From: Zygosaccharomyces rouxii
Taxonomy: Eukaryota > Ascomycota > Saccharomycetes > Saccharomycetales > Saccharomycetaceae
Direction: 5' to 3'
Assembly (NCBI RefSeq): GCF_000026365.1
Contig: NC_012990.1
Location: 992,001-1,056,000 of the forward strand
DNA: 64,000 nucleotides
In this document: positions 50,525 through 60,277 of the stretch, piece after piece
Layout: each line of letters begins with the position of its first letter
Position numbering within the stretch: position 1 is the stretch's first letter
The notes under the pieces: generated by a model
What the model was told of the DNA's origin: nothing
Databases searched by the model: none
What the model saw: only the letters and a program-made list of their open reading frames with translations
Made by a program: the position numbers and the translations under genes

Positions 50525-53500
50525 ATGACCTCACAGGTTTCGCGGTTAGACCGTCAGGTCATCCTACTAGAGACAGGTTCTACGCAGTTTGTAAGGAATA
50601 TGGCGGCCGATCAAATGGGAGATCTAGCAAAAGAACATCCTGAAGATATCCTTTCGCTGCTTTCAAGGGTGTATCCGTTTCTTCTGGTAAAGAAATGGGA
50701 GACTAGAGTGACAGCGGCAAGAGCTGTTGGTGGTATAGTTTGTCATGCACCAGTATGGGATCCTAATGAAAATGACGGAGAAATTAAGACTGAAGATGCG
50801 GATGATGAGGAGACTAATGCTAAGGTTAAACTGGAACACGAAATGCAAGTTAAATTGGAGGAAGCCGAGCACGATGAACTTTTGCTGCAACAAGAAGATT
50901 CGAGACAAACATTATCATTATCGGACTGGAGTTTACATGAATTACTAAAATCTAAAAAAGTACTACTGGCGTCTAGTATGAATGATTATGGTGATGGCAA
51001 CACTAGGAAGCAACCAAAGAAAGATTTAGGTATAAATGGGGAATTTTATGATGAATTGAAAGAGATCAATAATGGTAATAATGGAGTGAAAAAGGAAGAA
51101 CCAGGTGATGTACCACCTAGACAATCATCGCCATCTGGTACTAGTAGTAATAAAAAATCTGCAAGAATGTTAGCAATGGCAAAGAGGAAAAAGAAAATGC
51201 AGGCCAAGAGCTCATCGAATAAACCTGTTGATCTTTCAGAAAGTTCAGTATCGAAAAGTTTAATGAATCAACATATGAGTAAAAGTAAAGAAGCCAGTAT
51301 GAGCCCGACAACGACGCCAACTTCGTTATCAAATCCTAAATTAGAAATTACGGAGCAAATGGATAATAGTAAAATCATGGTCGAATCAATGATGGCCCCC
51401 ATATTAGAAAAGCATGAAAAAGTTGCAGGTTTAGTTTGGCAATTTCAAGGTATATTTGAATTATTATTAGACAATTTGATTAACGATTCATGGGAAGTAC
51501 GACATGGTTCTGCATTAGGGTTGAGAGAATTGTTGAAAAAACATGCCTTTAGTGTCAGTAGAGTTAAAGGTAAATCAAGAGCTGAAAACAATGCAAGAAA
51601 TAAAAGATCTTTGGAAGATATTTCAACTAGACTTTTAACAGTATTTGCCATTGATAGGTTTGGTGATTTTGTCTATGATACGGTGGTGGCACCTGTAAGA
51701 GAATCTGTTGCACAAACTTTAGCTGCCCTATTAATTCATTTAGATGACGATCTATGTCGGAAAATTTTTGGTGCTCTAGAACAATTGGTACTTCAGGATC
51801 CGCAAGTTGTTATGATGCCTAATAAAATTTGGGAAGCCACACATGGTGGTCTTCTTGGAGTACGATATTTTGTTAGCATAAAGACAGATTTTCTTTTAGA
51901 ACAACATTTGTTAAACAACGTGGTTAACATCGTTCTTTATGGATTGAATCAGCCCGACGATGATGTACAAAGTGTAGCGGCAGCTATCTTATCACCGATC
52001 ACCGATCAATTCGTAAAGTTGGATTTACACACCATTGAATTGGTACTAACAACAATTTGGTCGCTCTTAACCCACTTAGAAGATGATCTTTCGTCAAGTG
52101 TAGGATCAGTAATGAATTTATTGGCTAAATTGTGTAAACATGAAGAAGTTTTACACATTTTAAAGGAAAAAGCTATACAACATCCTTCAGAGTGGTCCTT
52201 CAAATCATTGGTACCAAAATTGTATCCATTTTTAAGGCATTCCATTTCATCAGTGAGAAAAGCTGTTCTCAATCTTTTAAATGCATTCTTATCCATAAAC
52301 GACGATTCAACAAAGGGTTGGCTCAACGGTAAAGTCTTCCGATTGGTTTTCCAGAATATTATTTTAGAACAAAACAGAGAAATTTTAGATCTATCGTTCC
52401 AAGTTTACATTCAACTGTTACGTGATTATAGGTTTAAACATACCGAAAAGACGTTGGATCATGTCTTTAGTAAACATTTACAACCAATTTTACACCTTTT
52501 GAATACTCCTATTGGTGAAAATGGTAAAAACTACAGTATGGAATCTCAATACATTCTGAAAATTTCCCAACATTATCAATTACATCCGGAGAAGAAAAGA
52601 TCATTATCTGAATCTAATTTTGATTCGGATATACCAGCTCCCAAAAATAGTGAGCGTGTTAATATTGATGAACCAATGATTGCAGGTGACATTACTCTAT
52701 TAGGAGCAGAAGTCATTCAAAATACTAGAATTATGGGTGCTGAAGCCTTTGGTATTACTTTATCCATGTTTCAAGAATCTACTTTACAATCATTTTTTTC
52801 AAATGTTCTGGTACGTTGTTTCGAATTATCCTATGCGACTCCAAGAATGATCGCAGGTATCATTTTATCGACATTTTGTTCATCATGGAGTCAATTACAT
52901 CCTGAGACTGAAATACCATCATTTATTCAAGAAATATTTGCACCTGTAATTAATCCTCAATTGTTAAATCCTGATGATTTACCTACTTTTAGAGAATTAG
53001 TACCCAGCTTAAAGGCATTAAGAACTCAATGCCAGAGTTTAATGAGAACGTTTGTCGACGTGGGGATGTTGCCACAACATAAATTCCCAAATTTACCAAT
53101 TATAGTTCAAGGTGAAGCTGAAGCTGGTCCAGAGGCCTTCAACATTTCACTTGCAGAAAAAGTCCATAATGAATATTATGATAAGATGTTTCGATCAATG
53201 GGTAACTCCTATAAGTTGTTAGCTAAAAAACCACTTGAAGATGCAAAATACAGGGTGTTTTTAGCTATTGAGGCCGCTAAGGAGTCTAGAAGAGCTCGTA
53301 ATTCAAGCATTCTTTCCAACTATGCAGCCGCTTCCCTAAGGTTTGGTGGGTTGCCAACTAAATTGAACCCCATTATTAGAGCATTTATGGATAGTATCAA
53401 GGAAGAGAAAAATGGTAAGTTGCAGCGCTTGGCAGGTGATTCTATCATATATCTGATCAAGCAGTTACTGGAGAACGATAGGGCCAATGTCGCTAACAAG

Positions 53501-56176
53501 ATCTGTAAAAACCTTTGTGGATTTTTATGTGTGGATACTTCTGAGGTTCCTGAGTTTGCTGCTCATAGTCAATTGAAGGATTCTATGCTAACTATAGTTA
53601 AGGAAAATTCACCACCACCCTCACCTGATGATGTCCATTTACAAAGATTGACCGAAGAGGCACAAATAAAACGTAGAGGTGGTCTTTACACGTTAGGTCA
53701 ATTGTTGCAACTATTTGGATCCGAAACTTTCCAAAGGGTTACTCAATTCCACAGCTGTCTTTTCGAACCATTGGATAACAGTAGTGAATGGAAAGAGAAA
53801 GATTCTTTGACAGATGTAGTAGGACAATCTGTGGTAGACGCACTGGGAGCTTTAAGAGCTACTTATTCTTACATGAGTGGTGAATTGAAAACAAATGAAA
53901 TTTGGCCTCGTTTCCCTATTCTTTTAGAATTGTTGAGATGCCGTTTTTCTGTGATTAGATATTCTGCTGCTAGAACTTTCGCAGATTTAGCTAAATTATC
54001 TCCAATTCCAGTTATGACTTTTATCATTAGAGAAGTATTACCTCTATTGAACAGTGCAGGTTCTACTATTGATCGTCAAGGTGCTACAGAATTAGTGTAT
54101 CACTTGTCCATTTCAATGAGTCATGATATTTTGCCTTATGTGATCTTTTTGATTGTACCACTTTTGGGTCGTATGAGTGATTCCAATACCGATGTAAGAA
54201 GCTTGTCTACCACAACGTTTGCTCTAATCATCAAATTGGTACCATTGGAAGCCGGTATTGCTGATCCTGAAGGGTTACCAGAGGATTTGATGGCTGGTCG
54301 TGAAAGAGAAAGAGATTTTATTCAACAGATGATGGATTCTTCAAAGGCAAAACCATTCAAATTGCCTATTGCTATTAAGGCAACTTTGAGAAAATACCAA
54401 CAAGAAGGTGTAAATTGGCTTGCATTTTTGAACAAATATCATTTGCATGGTATTCTATGTGATGATATGGGTCTCGGTAAGACTCTACAGGCAATTTGTA
54501 TTATTGCCAGTGATCAATATTTGCGTAGACAAGATTATGAAAAGACTCATTCTGTAGAGACTAGACCTCTACCATCGCTAATTGTGTGTCCACCTTCATT
54601 AACAGGGCATTGGGAAGCTGAATTTGAAGAGTATTCACCATTTTTGAAAATTGTCGTTTACGCTGGTGGTCCTTCTACCAGATACCCACTAAGAGATAAA
54701 CTACATGAGGCAGATATCATTGTTACTTCTTATGATGTTGCAAGAAACGATTTATCCGTGATTGCCCAATTCGATTACAATTACTGTATTTTAGATGAAG
54801 GTCACATCATCAAGAACGCACAATCCAAATTGGCCAAGGCGGTTAAACAGTTCAGATCCAATCACAGGTTAATCTTAACTGGTACACCAATTCAAAACAA
54901 TGTGGTTGAATTATGGTCATTGTTCGACTTCTTGATGCCTGGATTTTTGGGAACTGAAAAGATGTTCCAAGAAAGATTTGCTAAACCAATTGCTGCCTCT
55001 AGGAACAGTAAAACATCTTCTAAGGAACAAGAAGCAGGTGCCTTGGCTTTGGAAGCTTTGCATAAGCAAGTTTTACCATTCATGTTAAGAAGATTGAAGG
55101 AAGATGTCCTTTCTGATTTGCCACCAAAGATCATTCAAGACTACCATTGTGAATTAAGTGATCTACAAAAACAATTATATGAAGATTTCTCCAGGAAACA
55201 GAAAACAGTTGTTCAAAAAGATATTGAAAATACAGCCGATACGGATAACAAGCAACACATTTTCCAAGCACTGCAGTACATGAGGAAGCTTTGTAACCAT
55301 CCAGCTCTTGTGTTATCTCCTGATCATCCTCAATTGAAACAAGTGGAAAGTTATTTGAAGCAAACACATATGGATTTACACGATATTTCTAATGCCCCCA
55401 AATTACTTGCATTAAGGAACTTGTTGTTCGAGTGTGGTATTGGTGAACAAGATATAGATAGAAAATCACCAGTGAACCAACTTCCTTCTACGGTTAATGT
55501 TATTTCACAGCATCGTGCTTTAATATTTTGTCAATTGAAAGACATGTTAGATATGGTCGAAAATGATCTTTTCAAAAGGTACATGCCCTCTGTCACTTAT
55601 ATGAGATTAGATGGTAGCGTGGAGGCTCGTGATAGGCAAAAGGTTGTAAGGAAATTCAATGAAGATCCATCTATTGACTGTCTACTGTTGACTACCAAAG
55701 TTGGTGGTTTAGGTTTAAATTTAACAGGTGCTGATACAGTTATCTTTGTTGAACACGATTGGAACCCAATGAATGATTTACAAGCTATGGATCGTGCACA
55801 TCGTTTAGGTCAAAAAAAAGTTGTTAACGTTTACAGAATTGTGACTAAAGGTACTTTAGAAGAAAAAATTATGGGTCTACAGAAGTTTAAGATGAATATT
55901 GCCTCGACTGTGGTTAATCAACAGAACAATGGTTTGTCATCAATGAACACTAATCAACTGTTGGATCTATTCGATACAGATAATGTGCCATCACAAGAAA
56001 AGGAAGAGAAGCCATCTCAAGCCGCTAATGGTGAAGCAGGGATTGAAGAGGTTGCAAATGAGACAGGTTTATCAGGCAAGGCTAAAGAAGCATTGGGTGA
56101 ATTGAAAGAATTGTGGGATCCTTCTCAATACGAAGAAGAATATAATTTGGACAATTTCATTAAGACACTTCGTTGA
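50525..56176 (+). CDS. MOT1: SNF2-family ATPase Mot1 (TBP remover)
   Basis: The 1883-residue ATPase pulls TATA-binding protein off DNA. S. cerevisiae Mot1 (YPL082C) is 1867. The N-terminal 1250 residues are HEAT repeats that grip TBP, with a charged insert (about 75-290). The SNF2 motor follows: DDMGLGKTLQAI (Walker A, about 1316), LDEGHIIKNAQS (DEGH box), LILTGTPIQNNVVELWSLF, and the helicase C motifs VGGLGLNLTGADTVIFVEHDW and AMDRAHRLGQKK. The ATG at 50525 begins MTSQVSRLDRQVILLETGST, the Mot1 N-terminal bridge. Its neighbours NTC20 and SEN54 fit the YBR188/YPL083 tracks. Confidence 0.98.
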   Translation: MTSQVSRLDRQVILLETGSTQFVRNMAADQMGDLAKEHPEDILSLLSRVYPFLLVKKWETRVTAARAVGGIVCHAPVWDPNENDGEIKTEDADDEETNAKVKLEHEMQVKLEEAEHDELLLQQEDSRQTLSLSDWSLHELLKSKKVLLASSMNDYGDGNTRKQPKKDLGINGEFYDELKEINNGNNGVKKEEPGDVPPRQSSPSGTSSNKKSARMLAMAKRKKKMQAKSSSNKPVDLSESSVSKSLMNQHMSKSKEASMSPTTTPTSLSNPKLEITEQMDNSKIMVESMMAPILEKHEKVAGLVWQFQGIFELLLDNLINDSWEVRHGSALGLRELLKKHAFSVSRVKGKSRAENNARNKRSLEDISTRLLTVFAIDRFGDFVYDTVVAPVRESVAQTLAALLIHLDDDLCRKIFGALEQLVLQDPQVVMMPNKIWEATHGGLLGVRYFVSIKTDFLLEQHLLNNVVNIVLYGLNQPDDDVQSVAAAILSPITDQFVKLDLHTIELVLTTIWSLLTHLEDDLSSSVGSVMNLLAKLCKHEEVLHILKEKAIQHPSEWSFKSLVPKLYPFLRHSISSVRKAVLNLLNAFLSINDDSTKGWLNGKVFRLVFQNIILEQNREILDLSFQVYIQLLRDYRFKHTEKTLDHVFSKHLQPILHLLNTPIGENGKNYSMESQYILKISQHYQLHPEKKRSLSESNFDSDIPAPKNSERVNIDEPMIAGDITLLGAEVIQNTRIMGAEAFGITLSMFQESTLQSFFSNVLVRCFELSYATPRMIAGIILSTFCSSWSQLHPETEIPSFIQEIFAPVINPQLLNPDDLPTFRELVPSLKALRTQCQSLMRTFVDVGMLPQHKFPNLPIIVQGEAEAGPEAFNISLAEKVHNEYYDKMFRSMGNSYKLLAKKPLEDAKYRVFLAIEAAKESRRARNSSILSNYAAASLRFGGLPTKLNPIIRAFMDSIKEEKNGKLQRLAGDSIIYLIKQLLENDRANVANKICKNLCGFLCVDTSEVPEFAAHSQLKDSMLTIVKENSPPPSPDDVHLQRLTEEAQIKRRGGLYTLGQLLQLFGSETFQRVTQFHSCLFEPLDNSSEWKEKDSLTDVVGQSVVDALGALRATYSYMSGELKTNEIWPRFPILLELLRCRFSVIRYSAARTFADLAKLSPIPVMTFIIREVLPLLNSAGSTIDRQGATELVYHLSISMSHDILPYVIFLIVPLLGRMSDSNTDVRSLSTTTFALIIKLVPLEAGIADPEGLPEDLMAGRERERDFIQQMMDSSKAKPFKLPIAIKATLRKYQQEGVNWLAFLNKYHLHGILCDDMGLGKTLQAICIIASDQYLRRQDYEKTHSVETRPLPSLIVCPPSLTGHWEAEFEEYSPFLKIVVYAGGPSTRYPLRDKLHEADIIVTSYDVARNDLSVIAQFDYNYCILDEGHIIKNAQSKLAKAVKQFRSNHRLILTGTPIQNNVVELWSLFDFLMPGFLGTEKMFQERFAKPIAASRNSKTSSKEQEAGALALEALHKQVLPFMLRRLKEDVLSDLPPKIIQDYHCELSDLQKQLYEDFSRKQKTVVQKDIENTADTDNKQHIFQALQYMRKLCNHPALVLSPDHPQLKQVESYLKQTHMDLHDISNAPKLLALRNLLFECGIGEQDIDRKSPVNQLPSTVNVISQHRALIFCQLKDMLDMVENDLFKRYMPSVTYMRLDGSVEARDRQKVVRKFNEDPSIDCLLLTTKVGGLGLNLTGADTVIFVEHDWNPMNDLQAMDRAHRLGQKKVVNVYRIVTKGTLEEKIMGLQKFKMNIASTVVNQQNNGLSSMNTNQLLDLFDTDNVPSQEKEEKPSQAANGEAGIEEVANETGLSGKAKEALGELKELWDPSQYEEEYNLDNFIKTLR

Positions 56177-56418
56177 TATAGTCGAAAAAAAAAAAAAAAA
56201 TGAAAATGAAAAATTGCGAAATATTATACAATTGTATCGATTCATCAATTTGGGCATAGATAAATATAAATGTATGTATGTAACACTAGTGCGTATTTAA
56301 CAGGGGAATGTTATAGATTTTCTATTTTATTATCGTCATTTGACATTTTGGAGATGAAATTTGAAATTCGGACCCTTTACAAATTCAAAGGATCTTTCTG
56401 TACATTGAATGAGAAACA

Positions 56419-56781
56419 ATGACAACTATACAGGAACAAATCGATGCAAGGAAAAGGCGGCTAGAGCAGCTGAAACGATTAACTAATGTTGACAAGGAGC
56501 CTCCTAATAACGCTAACATTAAAAGTTCAGTTGAAACAGTTGACTCAGCCCCTGCTCAAATTGAGCCTAGTCAAGCAGTAAGTAATACAGATCATGGAAA
56601 TAAGAATTCACAGGATTCACAACAATCCCAAGAATCCCAAGATTATTCACCACATGATGGAACGGAAATCATGAGAAATGCTCTGAGAGAACCTCTTGAT
56701 GAATTAGATAGACGAACAGATAAGGCCATCCAGAGACTAGTAAGACAGAGGTTAATCTCAGACGCAATGAACCGGGAATGA
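56419..56781 (+). CDS. NTC20: Splicing factor Ntc20 (Prp19 complex)
   Basis: The 120-residue protein lies between MOT1 and GDT1, where S. cerevisiae has NTC20 (YBR188C, 140 residues), a small subunit of the Prp19-associated complex. The N-terminus IQEQIDARKRRLEQLKRL is a basic helix and the C-terminus (LREPLDELDRRTDKAIQRLVRQRLI) is another. The middle is Ser/Gln-rich. The match rests on position, size and this two-helix layout. Confidence 0.82.
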   Translation: MTTIQEQIDARKRRLEQLKRLTNVDKEPPNNANIKSSVETVDSAPAQIEPSQAVSNTDHGNKNSQDSQQSQESQDYSPHDGTEIMRNALREPLDELDRRTDKAIQRLVRQRLISDAMNRE

Positions 56782-56871
56782 ACATGTTCTAATAAATAAT
56801 TACCTACCTATAGACAATATACATATATGTAGAGTTAAGAAAGCCGCATGAATACATTCGTATTACTGTTA

Positions 56872-57645
56872 TTAGTCCGTTTGGAATGCCTCATAAATAT
56901 AGTGAATGGCAAAGATAAAGAAAGAGAAGGCACCACCTAATGTAACCGTTCTCATACTAATTTTTGTAGCTAAAAATTTACCACCGACCACTGCAACTCC
57001 AGTACAAATAAAATGACCTACAACCGCACCAAAGATCACATACCAATAATTGCTGTCAGAAGCCATAGCAATGATACTAATTTGAGAACGATCACCAAAC
57101 TCACCTAGAAAAACCATCGAGAAGATTTGAATCCAAATTGGAGAGAATAGTACGGATAATTTTTGTGTTACTAGCGTCAACGCATCTTTCCAATCTTTAA
57201 TACTTTTAAAACGATTTTTCTCTACGACCACACCACTTTCTAAGTCTGTAGCATTGGTATTCAAGTCATTGACTGCAATTTCTTCCTCCACTTCAGCTAA
57301 TTCATCTTCAACACCAGCATCCTTTGACATTTCAAGCCCTTCCAATGTCAATTTATAACCGAAGATTAAGAATAACATACCCGCCAGAAAACGGGTATAA
57401 CGTTCCGATATGATAGAAACAAATGTGTGTCCAACCAGCCCTGATAATACTGTCATAATGGCTAGTGAAGATGCTGCCGATGAAAAAACAAGCCATCTAG
57501 TATGACGCATGGCCATTAATGCAGCGATTAAGAAGGTTTTATCACCTATTTCAGAGACACCAATCATCGAAACGGCCATGAGGAAAGATGTGAATCCAGA
57601 TTGAGGTAGATTGCCACCATCTGCTGCAGAGATTTCTGTAGACAT
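56872..57645 (-). CDS. GDT1: Golgi Mn/Ca transporter Gdt1 (UPF0016, TMEM165 family)
   Basis: The 257-residue membrane protein moves Ca2+ and Mn2+ into the Golgi and supports glycosylation. Both family signatures are present: GVSEIGDKTFLIAALMAMRH (first) and GEFGDRSQISIIAMAS (second), each E-x-G-D-(K/R)-(T/S), with three membrane segments after each. An acidic loop (about 110-135) separates the halves. S. cerevisiae Gdt1 (YBR187W) is 280 residues and has a longer N-terminus; here the gene starts MSTEISAADGG close to the first segment. It converges with NTC20. Confidence 0.95.
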   Translation of the reverse strand: MSTEISAADGGNLPQSGFTSFLMAVSMIGVSEIGDKTFLIAALMAMRHTRWLVFSSAASSLAIMTVLSGLVGHTFVSIISERYTRFLAGMLFLIFGYKLTLEGLEMSKDAGVEDELAEVEEEIAVNDLNTNATDLESGVVVEKNRFKSIKDWKDALTLVTQKLSVLFSPIWIQIFSMVFLGEFGDRSQISIIAMASDSNYWYVIFGAVVGHFICTGVAVVGGKFLATKISMRTVTLGGAFSFFIFAIHYIYEAFQTD

Positions 57646-57930
57646 AATTGATATCAGGATTTTGAGCAGAAATGAGATGGACTCTCTCTCAATAGAATTG
57701 GTTCGATAAAGGAACTCTGTCGGTCAAATCAATTGCCCAAACTATCAATTTATTGGGATCAATAAATATGGTGAAGAAGCGAGTGCGAGCAGATACTGAA
57801 AGTTTAGCTTTGATTTTATCAATTACAGTCTTCTAATTTTTTTTTCCTATTTGTTTTTCTTGACCTTATAACATAAAGAGGGTAAAAAGCCCGAAACCTT
57901 TCATAATGATAATGGAGAAATAACCACTCA

Positions 57931-59678
57931 TTACACGTGTTGTAGATCTACTACTGAATGTGCAAGTGCTAATACGAAATTATCCAACCTAACAGGCAGT
58001 TCTTGAAAATGCTCTGAGAGGCATATCAACGGTAATTTCCTTAACATCCTACCGCTTACCCCAATGGTCTATTCAATTGTTAGTAGCCGTAAAAAACGCA
58101 ATTATCGGATATAATAGAAGGTGTCAAACATTAACATACTGAACATTTCTCTGCAATTGTCATTAATGCTTCTTTGTAAATGGGATTTTCCATTGTAGAT
58201 TTGGGCTCTTCACATAAAAGTACCTTTTTTGAAATTAAGTCATCCAGACTCGATGTTAATATTTTGGCAATACCACCCTTTGAAGGATTACCGATATAGA
58301 ACACACCATCGGCTCTATCGATAAAAGCAGGATCTAACGATTCCACAAGGTTAGAAGTGGCCAATACTAAAAAATTATTGTATTTTTTCAGTAAATCTAA
58401 TTGAGTTAAGAGGGTACTAACAACTCTGACGCCATCAGTTGATTCGTTTTTGTTCATTAGACTATTTCTTGAAAATGCAATGGCTTCCACCTCGTCTATC
58501 AAAAGACAAACAAATGAACAATCCTCTTGATGAAATTTTAACAGATTTTCCACATCTGCAAATATAGTGGCCAGATTTTTCGATGATTCCCCAAACCATC
58601 GGGAGAAGATTCGGGAACATGAGATTTCAATAACAACACCTTTATAATTGTTACTGATAGGGTCAACATCAGAGGAGAAATCTTTACGAATAGACAATTT
58701 TTGACACAATGCCTTGCAGATGGTAGTCTTACCAGTTCCTGGAGGTCCCTGCACAAGTAAAAGCTTATTGTTGGCAAATGCGCTAGATCCGTTTTCATTA
58801 GCCGCGTTCGTAAAAGTTGCAATTTTTAGGGCAATGGTCGCATAACTGTACATTCGTTGTTTAATTCTGTCATCGAAATAAAGTGATTCCCACAGACCTT
58901 CGAGTTCCCTTGATGGTAGTAATGTTACTCTCGTCTGTGATAAAGTTTGTCTCGACAGTGGTAAATGGCTCATGATTCCTGATGGTATTAGACTTGTACC
59001 TAAAGTATCACCTTCAGAATCTTCTTCACCATCTAAATCGATCTTGTCGAACTCTTCTGATAACAATTTACTCTCCTGGAAGAAGTTTGGGACGTCCTCC
59101 AAACAGCAAAACAAATTTATGTTGAAATTTTTGTTCAAAGATACTGATTTTTTTCGAGAAGCGCTAATGTCCTCAGATAGGTTCACCACTGCATGTACAG
59201 AGTCATTCAATCTACCTTGAGACGCAATTATCACGGAAGCTTCCACAAATTTATCACAGTAAATCTTACTGATGAAAAGTGATAATAGAAGGTTGGCCTG
59301 ACCTTGATCAACATCATCAGTTTTACTTACAGACATCTGGTGGAAAATTACTTTAATTAAGCTTTTAATAATTCTTTCCTGTGCTACTGTCGGAGGATCC
59401 CTAACTTCAATACTGCCATGTCCCTCAGCTAAAAGTGTATCTGAGAATAATACCAAGTCTTCCAACTCCTTATCATCATATCTGGACAATCTCTTCCCTA
59501 TTACCTTCTTTAAAACATTGTAAAAGACATGCATCTTGTGAGACAGAGTAGCCGCTGGGGCTTTAAATCCTTTGAGATCTCCTTGAAACCTGCTTCTTGA
59601 TTCCGTCTCCTCTTTTAGAGCATGTCGTACTAATTGAACCGTACTGCCTCTAATGTGCGCATCAACTATATATACCAT
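57931..59678 (-). CDS. PCH2: Meiotic checkpoint AAA+ ATPase Pch2, two exons
   Basis: The 558-residue TRIP13-type AAA+ ATPase remodels HORMA proteins such as Hop1 in meiosis. Exon 1 (58140-59678) encodes 513 residues with Walker A LVQGPPGTGKTTICKAL, Walker B VCLLIDEVEAIAF and sensor region LVLATSNLVESLDPAFIDRADG. Read without splicing it would end after EKCSVC. A 71-bp intron joins it to exon 2 (57931-58068), which adds 45 residues starting TIGVSGRMLRKLPLI, the sensor-2 helix expected of the family. S. cerevisiae PCH2 (YBR186W, 564 residues) also has an intron near its 3' end. Confidence 0.95.
58069..58139 (-). other. PCH2 intron
   Basis: A 71-bp intron on the minus strand with donor GTATGT (58134-58139), branch point TACTAAC (58079-58085) and acceptor TAG at 58069-58071. 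The donor falls cleanly between codons (after TCA, Ser513), and the second exon stays open for 45 codons to TAA at 57931-57933. Confidence 0.93.
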
Positions 59679-59704
59679 TCTTATTCCTTATACGTCTCGT
59701 TTTT

Positions 59705-59798
59705 GCCGCCGTTCTTGATGTGGTGGCAAATGGTATAGAAATTTAACCGCCGAGCTTTCCCGCGTTTTATATCCCGGAAGGGACGGGTAACCCGCCGA
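59705..59798. promoter_or_regulatory. URS1-like (Ume6) sites in the PCH2/metallothionein promoter
   Basis: GCCGCCG (59705-59711), AACCGCCGA (59745-59753) and ACCCGCCGA (59790-59798) each contain the URS1 core; the second differs by one base from AGCCGCCGA. They lie 27-120 bp upstream of PCH2, an early meiotic gene. Ume6/Ime1 control through URS1 is typical of such genes. Confidence 0.55.
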
Positions 59799-59961
59799 AC
59801 TTCCGTTTCCGGTAACCAGAGCCGGGCGCCTCGCTTATCAGTAGACCTTCAACACATTTAAGAAAGGTATAAAGATAGGTCAACTCAAAAAAATCCTACA
59901 TGACTACTCTTGATACTATCCTCGACAATTTCAAGGGTCTGCTTCTATAATCACTTTCACT

Positions 59962-60144
59962 ATGCCCTGCTGCAGTTCTCAAAACAGTGTCAAGTCTGAA
60001 TGTCAAAAGACATCTGCATCAGTTGAAACTAAATCTCAAACTCAAATGTCCTGTTGTAGTGGCAAGACAGCAAATGGCAAACCAACTAGATGCAAGTGCG
60101 GTTCTGGTTGCGAGTGTCCATCTTGTAATACTACAAAGCTTTAA
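59962..60144 (+). CDS. Small Cys-rich metallothionein-like protein
   Basis: The 60-residue product has ten Cys: C3, C4, C14, C31, C32, C44, C46, C50, C52 and C55. They form CC, CC and CKCGSGCECPSC groups. CxC and CC pairs with few hydrophobic or aromatic residues mark metallothioneins, which bind Cu(I), Zn or Cd. S. cerevisiae Cup1 is 61 residues and also contains SCCSGK. The gene stands between PCH2 and SEN54, where S. cerevisiae has none that I know. The ATG at 59962 is followed by MPCCSSQ. A second frame overlaps but is not Cys-patterned. I saw no clear Ace1/Cup2 site. Confidence 0.82.
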   Translation: MPCCSSQNSVKSECQKTSASVETKSQTQMSCCSGKTANGKPTRCKCGSGCECPSCNTTKL

Positions 60145-60277
60145 AGCTAACGATGCGAATTTTCATACGTTTTCGAAAAAGTTTATACACGATACGGTAA
60201 TTTTATATTTATATAATGGCTTAACATAAATATTAAAAGGAAGGTTGTTAATTGGATTTCAGTCGAGTTTCTCTTCA

